Positions 33,070 through 43,133 of a DNA stretch of 64,000 bases are shown piece by piece. The notes below the pieces were generated by a model. It did no database searches. It was not told the DNA's origin and saw only the letters and a list, made by a program, of their open reading frames with translations. The stretch is from contig OX485804.1 of the NCBI GenBank assembly GCA_950295325.1, forward strand, positions 10,292,001-10,356,000, given 5' to 3'. Both the position numbers and the translations under genes were made by a program. The stretch comes from Polytrichum commune (taxonomy: Eukaryota; Streptophyta; Polytrichopsida; Polytrichales; Polytrichaceae). Every line of letters begins with the position of its first letter. Position 1 is the stretch's first letter.

Positions 33070-35586
33070 CTATCCCCCTAGTGGGGATTTGCTTCTAAAC
33101 TCCCATAACCTCCCTTGTCTGGGGGTTAAGACATATTTTTCCATGGCCATAAGACTAGCTGCACTATTACGAATAGGAGTGTTTATTAATGGGGCCTCAT
33201 GGCTTTGGTCTAATACAACATGCCGTTCCTCTCCGCTAGTCTTTTGAGAGGTGGTAGGACTATCTAGGCCTATGCTAGCTAGTATTTCCTTGTAAGCCTT
33301 GCCTTTGTCACTTGGTTGGCCCAGTTGAGTCTCTGGAATTACTTCCGTGGGTGCTGAGCCAGCTATAAGTGGAAATGTCAAGTCACTGGGTCTACCTTCT
33401 TCCACACCCCTTTCAGTGTCCAGTTGTGCCTCATTTCCCCTACATAGTCTTAGGGCCTTTCCTCTTCTGCCATGTTTTTCCCCTGGGTTGATATATTTAC
33501 CTCGGGGGGAACTGTGCCTGCCAGTTCTGGCTGCGAGCTCCCGGCCTTTCCTCGCACGTTGGCTCCCTCGCCCATCAGCTACACCTTGTTTAGCTGGCTG
33601 GCCTACTGAGTGGCCAGCTATCCCCGCCCCCGGTGCGTGGGGCTCTGACGTGGCCCCTCCCGGTGCCGTTAGGTTCCCGCCTCCCTGTCTCGCGTCCTCC
33701 GACTCACCCACTCCTGCTCCCATCGGCTCTTTCTCGGGCGCCAATGTGCTAACCACTACTTGCTCTTCCTGTGCACTTCGGTCATCATCTCCTTCCTCAT
33801 CTTCACTTGCTACCTCACTCTCCTCCTCTGTGTCGACTGCCTCTAGATTTCTCTTTTGCCCAGCTTGCTTAGAATGTGTCCAGTGCATCGACGTCTCAAA
33901 AATTGATTGCCCGTCTGCTCCCGTGATATTTCCACTTGTCCCCAAAGTGTTTGAATTTTCCAGTGTTTGGTCTCTTTCCTTCCAGCCGCGTGGTGTGGCG
34001 GCTGATCTCGGCACCTCTCTGCCTGTATTTACCTTTGGGGGGATGATCTGGTTCATCTTGGCGGCGTCTGACTCCTGGTGGGCTTGCATCTGTGCTTCTC
34101 CGCAGCTTATATCATCTGGTGCCGGGGCCACTCTTTCCTCGCCCTGCTCTGTCCTCCCCACTGCTTCCTCGTTTCTGTCGTCTGCCTCAGCATGTGTCTC
34201 TGTGCGCCCCTGTTCATCTGCTTGCGCCATCTCAGCGGGTCCCTTGCTTGGTTCTTGACTCCGAGGTTGTTGGTCTGCTTCCCCGGCGGAGCAACTCCCC
34301 CTTCTTGGAGCAGTTATTACTGCTGAGCCTCTCTCTGTTTCTGCAGCCTTCTCCCTTCCTGTATGGCTTAGATCTTTATGTAACATATCTGTTTGTAGCT
34401 GTCCCTTCCTCTTATTTTTCTGTGCTGCGGCGGTAGCCGCAGCTCCAAATATGAATGTTTGCTGATTTGTTGTTCCTCTCCCCACATTTTCTTGACCCAT
34501 GTTGTGATTTTCTTCGAATATGTTCCTTCGTGTATTTTTACGACTCCTGACCTGCTGGAATCCTTCTTGATCTATAATAACATTTTTCCCTTTTTCTTGG
34601 TGTTGTACGGGCTGGGGTTGTGCGAATTTCTCCCTACCTCTAAATGATTTCTTTTGACCTTCCTTGCAGTCACTTGCTTTGTGTTTCCAGCTAAGACACA
34701 CTCTACATCTTATTGGAAGTTTGTCATAATCTATCAAGACTGTCTGTGGTGGTAGAATCCCCCCCTCTGTAATTAACTCTATGCTTGTTGCCCATCCTTT
34801 GCTAATCTCCAAGTTGATGCAAAATCTAGAGTCTCTTGCATTTTCATTTGCAGTATCCATTCCAATGACCTCCCCTAGGGTTTCAACTATTCCGATGGCT
34901 TGATCTTGGTGCTCATGTGGCAAGTTCCTCAAGCTAACCCATGTTGGAAATGCTAGATTGCTGGGATTATCAGGATTGAATCCTGGAACCCAGCTTTGTA
35001 GCATACACGTTCCCCATCTAGACCTAAATGGGGATGCCATCAAGGCATTGTTCAAAGTATCTTTGTCCTCTACATTAAGGAGGAAATAACCTTTCCCGAC
35101 ATTTCTACACAAAGACAATGCACTCCCTCTGATCTCACGATTTAAGGCTTGGATCCAAAGGTTCATTGCTTGTGGTGAGGGTTTGGGACCCACAAATTTA
35201 CCAATCAAGAGTTGGTCTTTCAATACCTCAATTCTTGCAAGCAATTTTTCGGTATTAACTTGGAATTTAATAGCCTCTTTCCTCACAAGGAACCCACTAA
35301 AACTTCTCTCCAAGTTGGCTGGAAGGATCTCACCATTATGTCCTTTGAATGGATTAAGATCTCCTTTCGAGATCTGGTGCCTCGCTTCCGCTAAGCCTTC
35401 AATCACCGCATCCTCCATCTCAATGTCTTGCCGAGGGGCCTCCCGGGCGATCCAGCCTCCCCTTTCCTCCATCATTGGGTCGAAACGTGTTGCGTTTCCA
35501 GATCGCACCTTGGCTGCAAACGTCTCCATGTCCCCTGGCTTGACTGCCGATCGTGTTGCTCCCCCAATCTTTTGATTTTCAACCAT
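33070..35586 (-). CDS. LINE ORF1: RNA-binding gag-like protein (DUF4283 plus CCHC knuckle)
   Basis: The 838-residue protein should coat the element RNA. Residues about 90-290 have the plant LINE DUF4283 arrangement (RSFSGFLVRKE, then GYFLLNVEDKDTLNNAL, WVPGFNPDNPSNLAFPTWV, then LPHEHQD). A zinc knuckle follows: C294, C297, H302 and C307 in CxxCxxxxHxxxxC spacing. Residues from about 330 onward are low-complexity and charged, rich in Glu, Gln, Ser, Gly and Ala (for example EEESEVASEDEEGDDD), so probably disordered. The ATG at 35586 is the first after an in-frame TAG in the leader. There is no internal stop. The long antisense open frame over 33347-34258 is a shadow of this GC-rich tail. Confidence 0.93.
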   Translation of the reverse strand: MVENQKIGGATRSAVKPGDMETFAAKVRSGNATRFDPMMEERGGWIAREAPRQDIEMEDAVIEGLAEARHQISKGDLNPFKGHNGEILPANLERSFSGFLVRKEAIKFQVNTEKLLARIEVLKDQLLIGKFVGPKPSPQAMNLWIQALNREIRGSALSLCRNVGKGYFLLNVEDKDTLNNALMASPFRSRWGTCMLQSWVPGFNPDNPSNLAFPTWVSLRNLPHEHQDQAIGIVETLGEVIGMDTANENARDSRFCINLEISKGWATSIELITEGGILPPQTVLIDYDKLPIRCRVCLSWKHKASDCKEGQKKSFRGREKFAQPQPVQHQEKGKNVIIDQEGFQQVRSRKNTRRNIFEENHNMGQENVGRGTTNQQTFIFGAAATAAAQKNKRKGQLQTDMLHKDLSHTGREKAAETERGSAVITAPRRGSCSAGEADQQPRSQEPSKGPAEMAQADEQGRTETHAEADDRNEEAVGRTEQGEERVAPAPDDISCGEAQMQAHQESDAAKMNQIIPPKVNTGREVPRSAATPRGWKERDQTLENSNTLGTSGNITGADGQSIFETSMHWTHSKQAGQKRNLEAVDTEEESEVASEDEEGDDDRSAQEEQVVVSTLAPEKEPMGAGVGESEDARQGGGNLTAPGGATSEPHAPGAGIAGHSVGQPAKQGVADGRGSQRARKGRELAARTGRHSSPRGKYINPGEKHGRRGKALRLCRGNEAQLDTERGVEEGRPSDLTFPLIAGSAPTEVIPETQLGQPSDKGKAYKEILASIGLDSPTTSQKTSGEERHVVLDQSHEAPLINTPIRNSAASLMAMEKYVLTPRQGRLWEFRSKSPLGG

Positions 35587-35887
35587 TTTCCCTGATCTCT
35601 ATAGATCTAACCGTATACCATATTCCAAACCCCCGCTTTATGCACTCAGATCTGCTATCTATCCTACCGTTGGCGGCTTCCGATCAAGGTTTATCGTTGC
35701 CTAAACCCCTGATTCCCACCAGATCTGAACAGTATTTCCTTTGTCTACAATGCTCCATGCACCATCTCTTAGTAATCACATCATACTCAAGGCACAGATC
35801 TCGAAAGAGTTCTCATCCGGCAGGGCTTTGCCTGCGTCCTCTGGTGCCTCTCATCGGGCCCTCCCCCGGCGGTGATTATCATCAATC

Positions 35888-35902
35888 CTCCCGGGACAAC
35901 TT
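35888..35902 (+). repeat. LINE target-site duplication, copy at the 5' end
   Basis: The 15-bp ctcccgggacaactt is identical to 28504-28518. The family-A MITE resumes immediately afterwards (cagtttacactaaggaaaaa). Confidence 0.92.
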
Positions 35903-36074
35903 CAGTTTACACTAAGGAAAAAATGGCAGAGGGACCATGGAGGTCGAGGTCCCCAAAATATAATTTTTAAGGCCTAATAAATGCACTGACATGGTCTAAC
36001 GGGTTTTGCGTTGAAAGAGGCAAGAGAGGTGGTCTGGTAGGAAAAGGAAAGGGCCCATGTCAGAGAAATACCAT

Positions 36075-36775
36075 TTCAATAAATTTTTGATGAATCTACC
36101 TTTCAAGCGCCTTAATTATACCATAGCCCATGAGACATACCAGCACTACCTTGCCCTACCCCTTAAACCGGCTTACACGTGTTTCACCAAACAACGCGGG
36201 ACATCTAGAACTCAAGAATTCAAGTGCAGATTTGTTTTTTTGGTCTACCAAATGTAATGTTTGGAATTTTGGGGCTTTTAATATACCGTTGGAAAGGTCT
36301 TGAAAATACCTTTCCAACGGTATATTACACACACCAATATGTTTACAAAATACAGTTGCAAAACAAAAAACAAAAATCTGTAGTGGTTTAGTGATTGTAG
36401 ATCAGGGTAGTCAAAAGAAGTGCAATGGGAAATCTTCTAACATTAATTATCAAAGAATTGAAAATTAGTGTTGAGCAAGGTAGGGTGGTAACAACATTAA
36501 ATATTATCAAACACTAAATATCCTATTTAGTGTAGTGACAACACAAGGTACATGTCACATGTAAATTACATTGAGCATGTACAAATTAAATTGCTCATTT
36601 TATTTTATTTAAAAAAAAATTGTTGTGAGAAGATTTGCAAGCCACATCTTCGACACATTTTAACAAGAAGTGAAGACAAGTGAAGCCCAAGAGAAGACAA
36701 GGAATGATCAAACTTATTTTTTTTTCAAAATTGCCCTTTTTGGGCATGTATTAAAAAAATCAGCACCTCCACTTT
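36075..36775. mobile_element. About 700-bp insertion inside the family-A MITE
   Basis: Aligning the MITE with its copy at 5522-5966, homology stops after cccatgtcagagaaatacc and resumes at ttttggtgcatggtccacat. The intervening DNA contains a 19-bp perfect hairpin (36280-36326) and, at about 36440-36536, the right end of a family-C MITE (attagtgttgagcaaggtag...tatttagtgtagtg). It may be two insertions or a longer ancestral form of the MITE. Confidence 0.55.
36280..36326. repeat. Perfect 19-bp inverted repeat with a 9-nt loop
   Basis: The arms 36280-36298 (aatataccgttggaaaggt) and 36308-36326 are exact reverse complements around cttgaaaat. Any transcript would form a strong hairpin. The lack of an extended, imperfect stem makes a conventional miRNA precursor less likely than a transposon foldback. 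Confidence 0.9.
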
Positions 36776-37027
36776 TTGGTGCATGGTCCACATTCGGTTT
36801 ACACCTAGTGAAGGGCCCCTGAACCATGAAAACTAATATTTTAGTAACTCGGACCATGGAAGTCGTCCCATGAAGTCATCCCACGCAAAATAGGCCTCTT
36901 ACGTGGGACGACTTCATGGTCCATAGTGTAAACCGCCCCTTATTCATGAGAAGTGTCATATCCGAGAAGTTCCCATAGTGACATCAAATACCATATGACA
37001 TCGAACTAAACATCATATTTAGTCTAG

Positions 37028-39430
37028 CAACTAGTGTTCAATAATGTCGTCCTACCAGGTCACATTTATATGTACATTTTTTAATACCACATTCTATTGG
37101 TCAAACTAGATAGCTATGCAACAAATCGTAGTAGACCCGACCCGACGTCGGAGTTGGTCATGCCATGTTTTGTTAGAGAATCCTCCACGCAAACGCAAAC
37201 AAAGTCAACATCACTTCTCCAAACTCGGAGGATTTTTGTGTGTAATCTTCAAAGTCTCAAACCCTAGAGAGGTGTGAGTGACGTTTTGCCCCGGATTTTG
37301 GACGCCGGAAGTAAGTTAGCATCGGGGATGTTGAATTGGTGCACTAAAATCAAGTTGTGATGTATGAAGCATACATTTACAAGAGGTAGAGTTTTCAATT
37401 TGACGTAGATCCCTTAATGTGGTTGTCACGAATCTTTTGAGTTTCTATTGTCCTCTCCACTGACCCAAATCCATGGTTTCGTGCTCACTAAGTTCGTGTG
37501 GCATACGGTGGTGGCTTTGTGGGTCGTGGCCGCCCCATGGCTTCCGGTCTCTCATGTAAGTTGAAGATGAAAATGTTGGGAACCTAGTTCGGAGTGATTT
37601 TTTTGGGTCTTGCCTCAAGTGTGTTTTGACCACGACAGTAGACCCTGATTTAGTCTAACGTAAATAGGTTGAGCTGAATTCTGAACCATACATCTTCACA
37701 TGGGACATGCTAGAGTTCTCAACATGAGCTCCACGAGTCCCAAGACATGGCTTGTAAACATGATACTTTTGAGATACTCTTTAACGAAATACATATGAAC
37801 GTATTGATACCTATACCCAAAACGAACATTGAACTGAAAACATGTAGTGTGTATGACCAAAGTCATACATTTGGGGGTTTCAGATGACGATGGTTCATAG
37901 TGATTATGGGTTTGGGTATGCCTACGTTACATGTGAAACAAATGGATCCCAAGATTTTTTTGTGTACGATACGTTCTTTATTCTAACTAGGAGACTACTT
38001 TGGAAATTCTAACTTCAAGAGAAAAAGCAAATACTTCCACCAATGTTAGTGAGAGACGTGATCCTCTTTCCTCATGCTAGTCTCTGTGATTGCATGACTG
38101 CTTTGTATCCTACTATGTCAAAGTTAACCCCTAAAGGCACGAGGGGTGAAGCATTTTCAAGATATGTTATAAAAGAATATTGTCAAATAAGGGTTTCTAC
38201 TTGAGAATCATTGTAAAAGAGAAGTCACGAGGCACCATCTATAATGTTACGAAGCCTACCCCTTTTGCACCTTTTTCAAAGGAGGACGGGTAGGTCTAGG
38301 CTAATCTCACAAGCTGTGAATGATGGTTTCAAAAGATTGGTCCCGGCAAACTGGCACCAACTGTCCGCACCGACCTAGGCAACTAGTGTGGAGCTCCATG
38401 TATGACTTGACCTAACATGATCTTGTATGTGCTGAGCTCCATCCACTGACATGCATGGGCTACATGCCGGTAGGCCAAGTCCGGGTGCCAACAAGTTGCC
38501 AATCAGGTGTAGAAGAACAAACATCAATCAAGCTGATTATTGTTCATATTGTAAGGGCGGCTCAACATAAAAGGGGCATTATGCTCATGAAATTTCCGAC
38601 CTTAGAGTACGATGGCCTACTCTAGTGTAATGTTATGTCCAAGGTTTGCATTTACACGACTTATAACATACAAGAAAATCACTTTTGGTCCTTTCAAAAC
38701 AAAGTGAGATGTAATAACTTTGAAAAGTCATCATGACACAAATTTCATTGCTTTCTTGGAACACTAGAGTTTGATCAGCTAATATTACTATTATCTATTT
38801 GTGGAAAATTGCAAGCATAATATGATTTTGAAATGATCAAAGTGTCTCTTAAGATGCGAGCATTTCTTGAGGCAACAAGGATAACCAAGCATATGGAATT
38901 TTGTTGATGAAGACTTTGGAGTTGATTTCAAAAAGCTACGTTTGAGAAAAGACATTGCTAAGAGATACTTATTTCTGAGCAGAATCTTTCATTTTAAAAC
39001 AAGAGTCCCATTTTCGGACGTTTAGGCCTTGAAGGATTGACTAGGTATTAGCTAGACCTACTTTCTCCACAGCTTATAACAATGGTCGGGGAAAACTGAC
39101 GGCTAGTTCATTATCAGCCGATGGATTTCCCCTCATGGCCGGTCCAAATTTCCAACCATCGGATGGCAATCCGACTGTAATTTCAATCCTCCGGCAATTA
39201 GCCAATGGACTAGAAAATGTCCCGGAAATGTAGCCGATTCTTCTTGTGAGTTACTGGATTTTAGCTGGAAGAAGTATTCAAATTTCAAATATTGGCCGAT
39301 ACCCGGGAAATGGTAACCGATACCCTCCGGGTCATGAGCATGGGTATCTGAGTGCAGGCAGGTATCGAGGGATGCACGTCAGGGCTTCGAAGACGAACAA
39401 CAACTTGCTGAGATTGCTAAGTGCCAATGT
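37028..39430. other. Intergenic, dispersed repeat fragments
   Basis: Stretches at about 38140-38225 and 38800-38890 resemble 46085-46180 and 46350-46440 in the same order (ggtgaagcattttcaagata/ggcaaagcattttctaagat; gcaagcataatatgatttt/gcaagcataatatgatctt), so one diverged repeat family is present twice. No gene is recognised. Confidence 0.5.
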
Positions 39431-39685
39431 GTGAGTACTGCAACATGTGAAAGGGCATTTTCTGTTCAAAATATTATTAAACAAAAACTTTGTAATCGAA
39501 TGTCTACATCTAACTCAGAAAGTATGATGCGTGTTGCTATAGAAGGCCCAGACAATGAATTTGATGACATTCTAACAAGTGCTCTAGATCTTTGGAAGGA
39601 TGCTGCTAAGTTTCGCTATGTGTATAGCAATCCAGAGCGCTATTTGTCTGGGGCATCTGATGATGCACTTGAGAAAGTACCCTAA
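39431..39685 (+). pseudogene. hAT transposase C-terminal (dimerisation) fragment
   Basis: The frame reads STATCERAFSVQNIIKQKLCN and NRMSTSNSESMMRVAIEG, the conserved hAT C-terminal dimerisation motif (S-T-A-x-C-E-R-x-F-S...K...R-x-R), followed by an acidic tail. It opens with a GTG (no ATG, no upstream BED finger or catalytic residues were found) and stops at TAA 39683. It is therefore a fragment of 84 codons from a protein normally of about 600-800 residues. A family-D MITE remnant lies 200 bp downstream. Confidence 0.8.
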
Positions 39686-39882
39686 ACCTTAAACTTTTTG
39701 AATTATGCAACCTTTCCATGACCAAATCCAATTGCTTCTATGAAGAATTGGGGGACCCTTGGCCTTCAAGCGGTGAAGGCATTGTTAGATTCAATTCTTG
39801 CCAAGGATATTAACTCTTCAAATTTCAAGTTTTGAACATGCCTTTCTTTTCACTTATTCAAGATCGTGTACCAAGAAATGAT

Positions 39883-40105
39883 TTCTTTCCCCTTGCGTAC
39901 CAAAACGTAAGATAATCATCTAAAATATCCCATCGTGCTACTCTAGATGTCATGATGTAGATATTAATTCACTTACGGAAGTTTATTATGTTGACAAATG
40001 GAATCATATTGGCAATTAGTGAGCATGACACTTTGAGACCTCTAGGCATCGAGTTTAGGCCCTTCACAATATTGTACGTGACACTAAATACCACAATGGT
40101 GTAGT
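39883..40105 (-). mobile_element. MITE family D, half copy
   Basis: Carries the block catcgtgctactctagatgt, then gacactttgagacctctagg and tagtttaggccc-like sequence, ending cgtgacactaaataccacaa and tggtgtag. The other half is absent. Confidence 0.7.
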
Positions 40106-40420
40106 TTCGTTGAATTCCAACATCGAACAAGTGAGTTATGCTTCTCCAAAATCTACCTTTCAAGTCTCTTGTAGTAGCCGTGAGTTTTGTCTCTGGAATT
40201 TTGAGGATGTTGTTTTACTTTTTGTGGATAGACTTTATGTTCTTGTGGTTTAGGGTCAATTGAACATATATCTTTCAACTAAATCTAGGAGTAGTAGAGA
40301 TGGGAAACTCTTTAGAATTTAGTTTGGCTCAAAAGAAAGAAATCTTGTTGAGAAAGAGATCAATCTCTCCCATGTGCATCAACTCCATAGTTGCCTTCTT
40401 CCATAAATTACCACATATTA

Positions 40421-40644
40421 ACACCAAATATCAACATGGTAATATGTGGAAGTTACATGTATGAATTTAGTGTTAGTAAGGATATGAAAAAAAGGATACA
40501 GTAAGGGAGGTAGCAATCAGGAAGGTAATGGCACATTTATGTCTAACACTAAATATCAAGAAATTGAAAAATTAGTGTTGAGCACGGTAGGGTGGTAACA
40601 TCACTAAATATAATCAAACACTAAATATCATATTTAGTGTAGTG
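40421..40644 (+). mobile_element. MITE family C copy
   Basis: Starts acaccaaatatcaacatggt and ends caaacactaaatatcatatt followed by tagtgtagtg. Collinear with 8012-8299 and with the fragment at 36440-36536. Confidence 0.75.
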
Positions 40645-43133
40645 GTCGGTTCCCCTGGTCCCTTATACCTTCATGTAAGAAGAGAAACTGTTCCAAAATC
40701 GCACTTCCCAAACTTACGTTATTGGGGAATTATAATAATTCAACAAGATCATGATATCATGGAGTGTTTAGCCGATTCTAGAATAAGAAAATTAGCAAGT
40801 GACTAAGGTGAACTCTCTAGGTGTAGAATTTACGTCATTTGTCTTCCTATGATTTAATTCATTGACACAATGGGAACTGCAACACATTAATCTACTATTT
40901 AGCAAGGTATTGAGGCACTACTTTTACGAACGGACACTTTATTCACGCCAGCCCCTTGCTTGAAAGGGGTTGGAGTTTCTATCTATTTTGAGGCACTAAT
41001 TGTTGGGCAAATTAGTGTATGGGTACTAAGATAATGTCACTAGTGAAACCTACTTTGGATCTCTAACCTAAAGCTTGCTAGCCTCTTCCCTGCGTGTCTC
41101 CAAGGTACTTAAAGGTACATGGTTGGAGTGCAAGGGAGCATACACACATGAATAACCACCCTGTCCTCTCCTTAGCATTGAATGACTCAAGCCGAAAATG
41201 ACCTTATGACTTTTGCCCTAGACTCATACAAACTTCGTTTGCGCTGAAATTTAGTCGCTTCAATCTAACTCGTGTTCCCTAATCTATGATAATTTTTTGC
41301 AATTTATTTTGACACTTTCAACAATCTGAATTTGCAGAACATTCTAATAGTCACACTTTAAGGCCTCAGTTCCTTACTCTTGTGTTAAGCAGGAATAGCC
41401 AACACCTGGTCTTCTGGGCACAACAACTATATTTGGATTTGCTTGCCCTAATCAATGCATTTATAAATTACCTGTGAGGCTGTCAAGTTTGAAGGAGCCT
41501 TTCCCGCTAACTTCAGTCCTCATTCGTACATATGATACCCAGGGTACCAGGTATGCTAAAACAGAAGACAAAGCATTTTTGGGAGTGTTGCAGCTTCATT
41601 GATTTATCCTATTAGTTTGGGTTACCATTTGGAGTTACACTTGACTTTTCACAGAGAGAGGTATTTATCACATACAAGTGTACCTCTTATTCATCCAACA
41701 CAAAAAATAAAATAAGAATAAATAAAAGCCTTGAAATAATATGCAGCTCGTAGATGACTATGATATTTTGATTAGACACCATAATCAGCTTTGAAGACCC
41801 ATAATTAATCTAGTTCAAGTCATTTGAGATAAATCGGCCACAAACCTATACAATGGGTCAGGTTTTTTTTATGTTGGTTGGATAAGAGGTATGCTCATAG
41901 GCAATAATTCCCTCGCCACTTTCACTTGAGAATACCATTTCGCCTTATAGGACAAATCAATTGATCTCCACTGCACACTAAGTTCACGATAACTATTCAC
42001 TCATACCATTTCCTACATCTATGTTAAACACTGTTCCCCACAGGTGCCTTCATGAAAGCATTTAGACTGCCATTGTTCAATTTTGTCGAGTTACTCCTCA
42101 TTTTTAGAGTCCAAAATATGATTCTTGAGCCTTGTTCCACTTGGGGTTATTAGCGTGGGGGACCCATAAATAGTCAAAAAGTAAATAGCAACAACTGAGT
42201 GAAAGCCAGGTGCAATGAGGGTGGTGAAAGCTACAAAGTCTGGCTAGGAGAATTGAAGAATGCATTCGATCATCACAGATTCTGTTTCCTAACACCTTCA
42301 TTGTAGTGCAGTAAAATCCTGCCCCTCAAAGGTTCCTTGTTCATTCATACTAACTTCGATAGAGTAATTCGGGGTCTTCAACCCCGAAATAGGTATTGAA
42401 TTATCTTCAAAAAGGAACATCCAGGCTGTACAAAGGAATCAGCGTTTTGGATAGGAATCATTATGATATGAGATTTTAGCAAGGATCTGTGGACTTTTCT
42501 GATCTCCTATGTTGCTACTAAGATGTTTCCAAGTAGAAAATGTCAGAGCCATAAAACAATCGGGTAGGTCCCCCCAATTACTGTATGTGATTATGTTGAG
42601 CCTAGATTGGTAAGCAAGTTTTGAGCACATAGTTCAATCTCATTCAAACACATGTCTTCTTGAATACACACCTAACGACATACCACTCAGATATAGGTGT
42701 TCAATTTAAGATAAGTAACCAAATTAGGCACGTTTTACTTGGTCATCTTTCCAATGATTTGGCACCTCTCCCAGTTTTTCTCTCTACTCTGAACATTTAT
42801 AGGGTATTGTTAAGGGGGTCCACAAATTGGAAGCAGAGGTGGAATGAAGTGCCTCCTCATTTGAAGCATCCATTATTATAATACTTTACGCTTGACTTGA
42901 ACATAGGAGTCCAATGAATCTATATTGAGGACCAAAGAGATGGAGTTGCCATTTATTCACCCACTAGAGTCCACTGTATCTACTGTACCAAGTGAATGGC
43001 AAAGCGCAAATAAAACAATTGAGGGAGTCTAAGCCTTCCATAGAGTGTAGAGTGCCATTGAAATTATAGAACAAAAAGCATCCCCACTTCTTGAGGGATA
43101 ACAGTAATACCTACCTCAGTTTTTAAGGTTCTA
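40645..43133. other. Intergenic 3' of the mS23 gene
   Basis: Contains a family-F-like end at about 41652-41715 (gagagaggtatttatcacatac, caagtgtacctcttattcat) and family-H pieces at 42560-42720. No gene is recognised. Part of the stretch next to 43134 must hold the mS23 3' untranslated region. Confidence 0.45.

Larger units (their letters stand above)
28519..35887 (-). mobile_element. Full-length L1-type LINE retrotransposon
   Basis: A 7.37-kb non-LTR element on the minus strand. In order it has a 5' untranslated region (about 301 bp, 35587-35887), ORF1 (gag-like), a 29-nt gap, ORF2 (endonuclease and reverse transcriptase), a G-rich 3' region of about 230 bp, and a tail of about 24 A residues (plus-strand T run ending at 28541). 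A perfect 15-bp direct repeat flanks it. Both ORFs lack stops or frameshifts across 838 and 1421 codons. It lies within a family-A MITE. Together these indicate a recent, possibly mobilisation-competent insertion. Activity itself cannot be judged from one copy. Confidence 0.95.
28433..36939 (-). mobile_element. Family-A MITE (PIF/Harbinger-like) split by a LINE
   Basis: The ends are GGGGCGGTTTACACTATGGA at 28433 and its perfect complement ending at 36939. The flanking triplet is TTA on both sides (28430-28432 and 36940-36942), the 3-bp Harbinger target. Apart from insertions it is collinear with the 5522-5966 copy in reverse orientation. It is interrupted by the LINE (28519-35887) and by about 700 bp of other sequence (about 36075-36775). 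Confidence 0.85.
28130..37027 (-). mobile_element. Family-B MITE split by nested insertions
   Basis: The left part (28130-28432) begins cgacactaaatatgatattt and aligns with 4940-5165 of the intact family-B copy. The right part (36943-37027) resumes with gagaagtgtcatatcc, has agtgacatcaaataccatat, and ends catcatatttagtc, aligning with 5265-5336. Everything between is later insertion. This is the outermost and therefore oldest layer of the stack. Confidence 0.7.

Noticed and set aside
33347-34258. 303-codon open frame on the plus strand
   Set aside because: It is antisense to the GC-rich, low-complexity C-terminal half of LINE ORF1. Its Ser/Pro/Leu-rich product has no domain.
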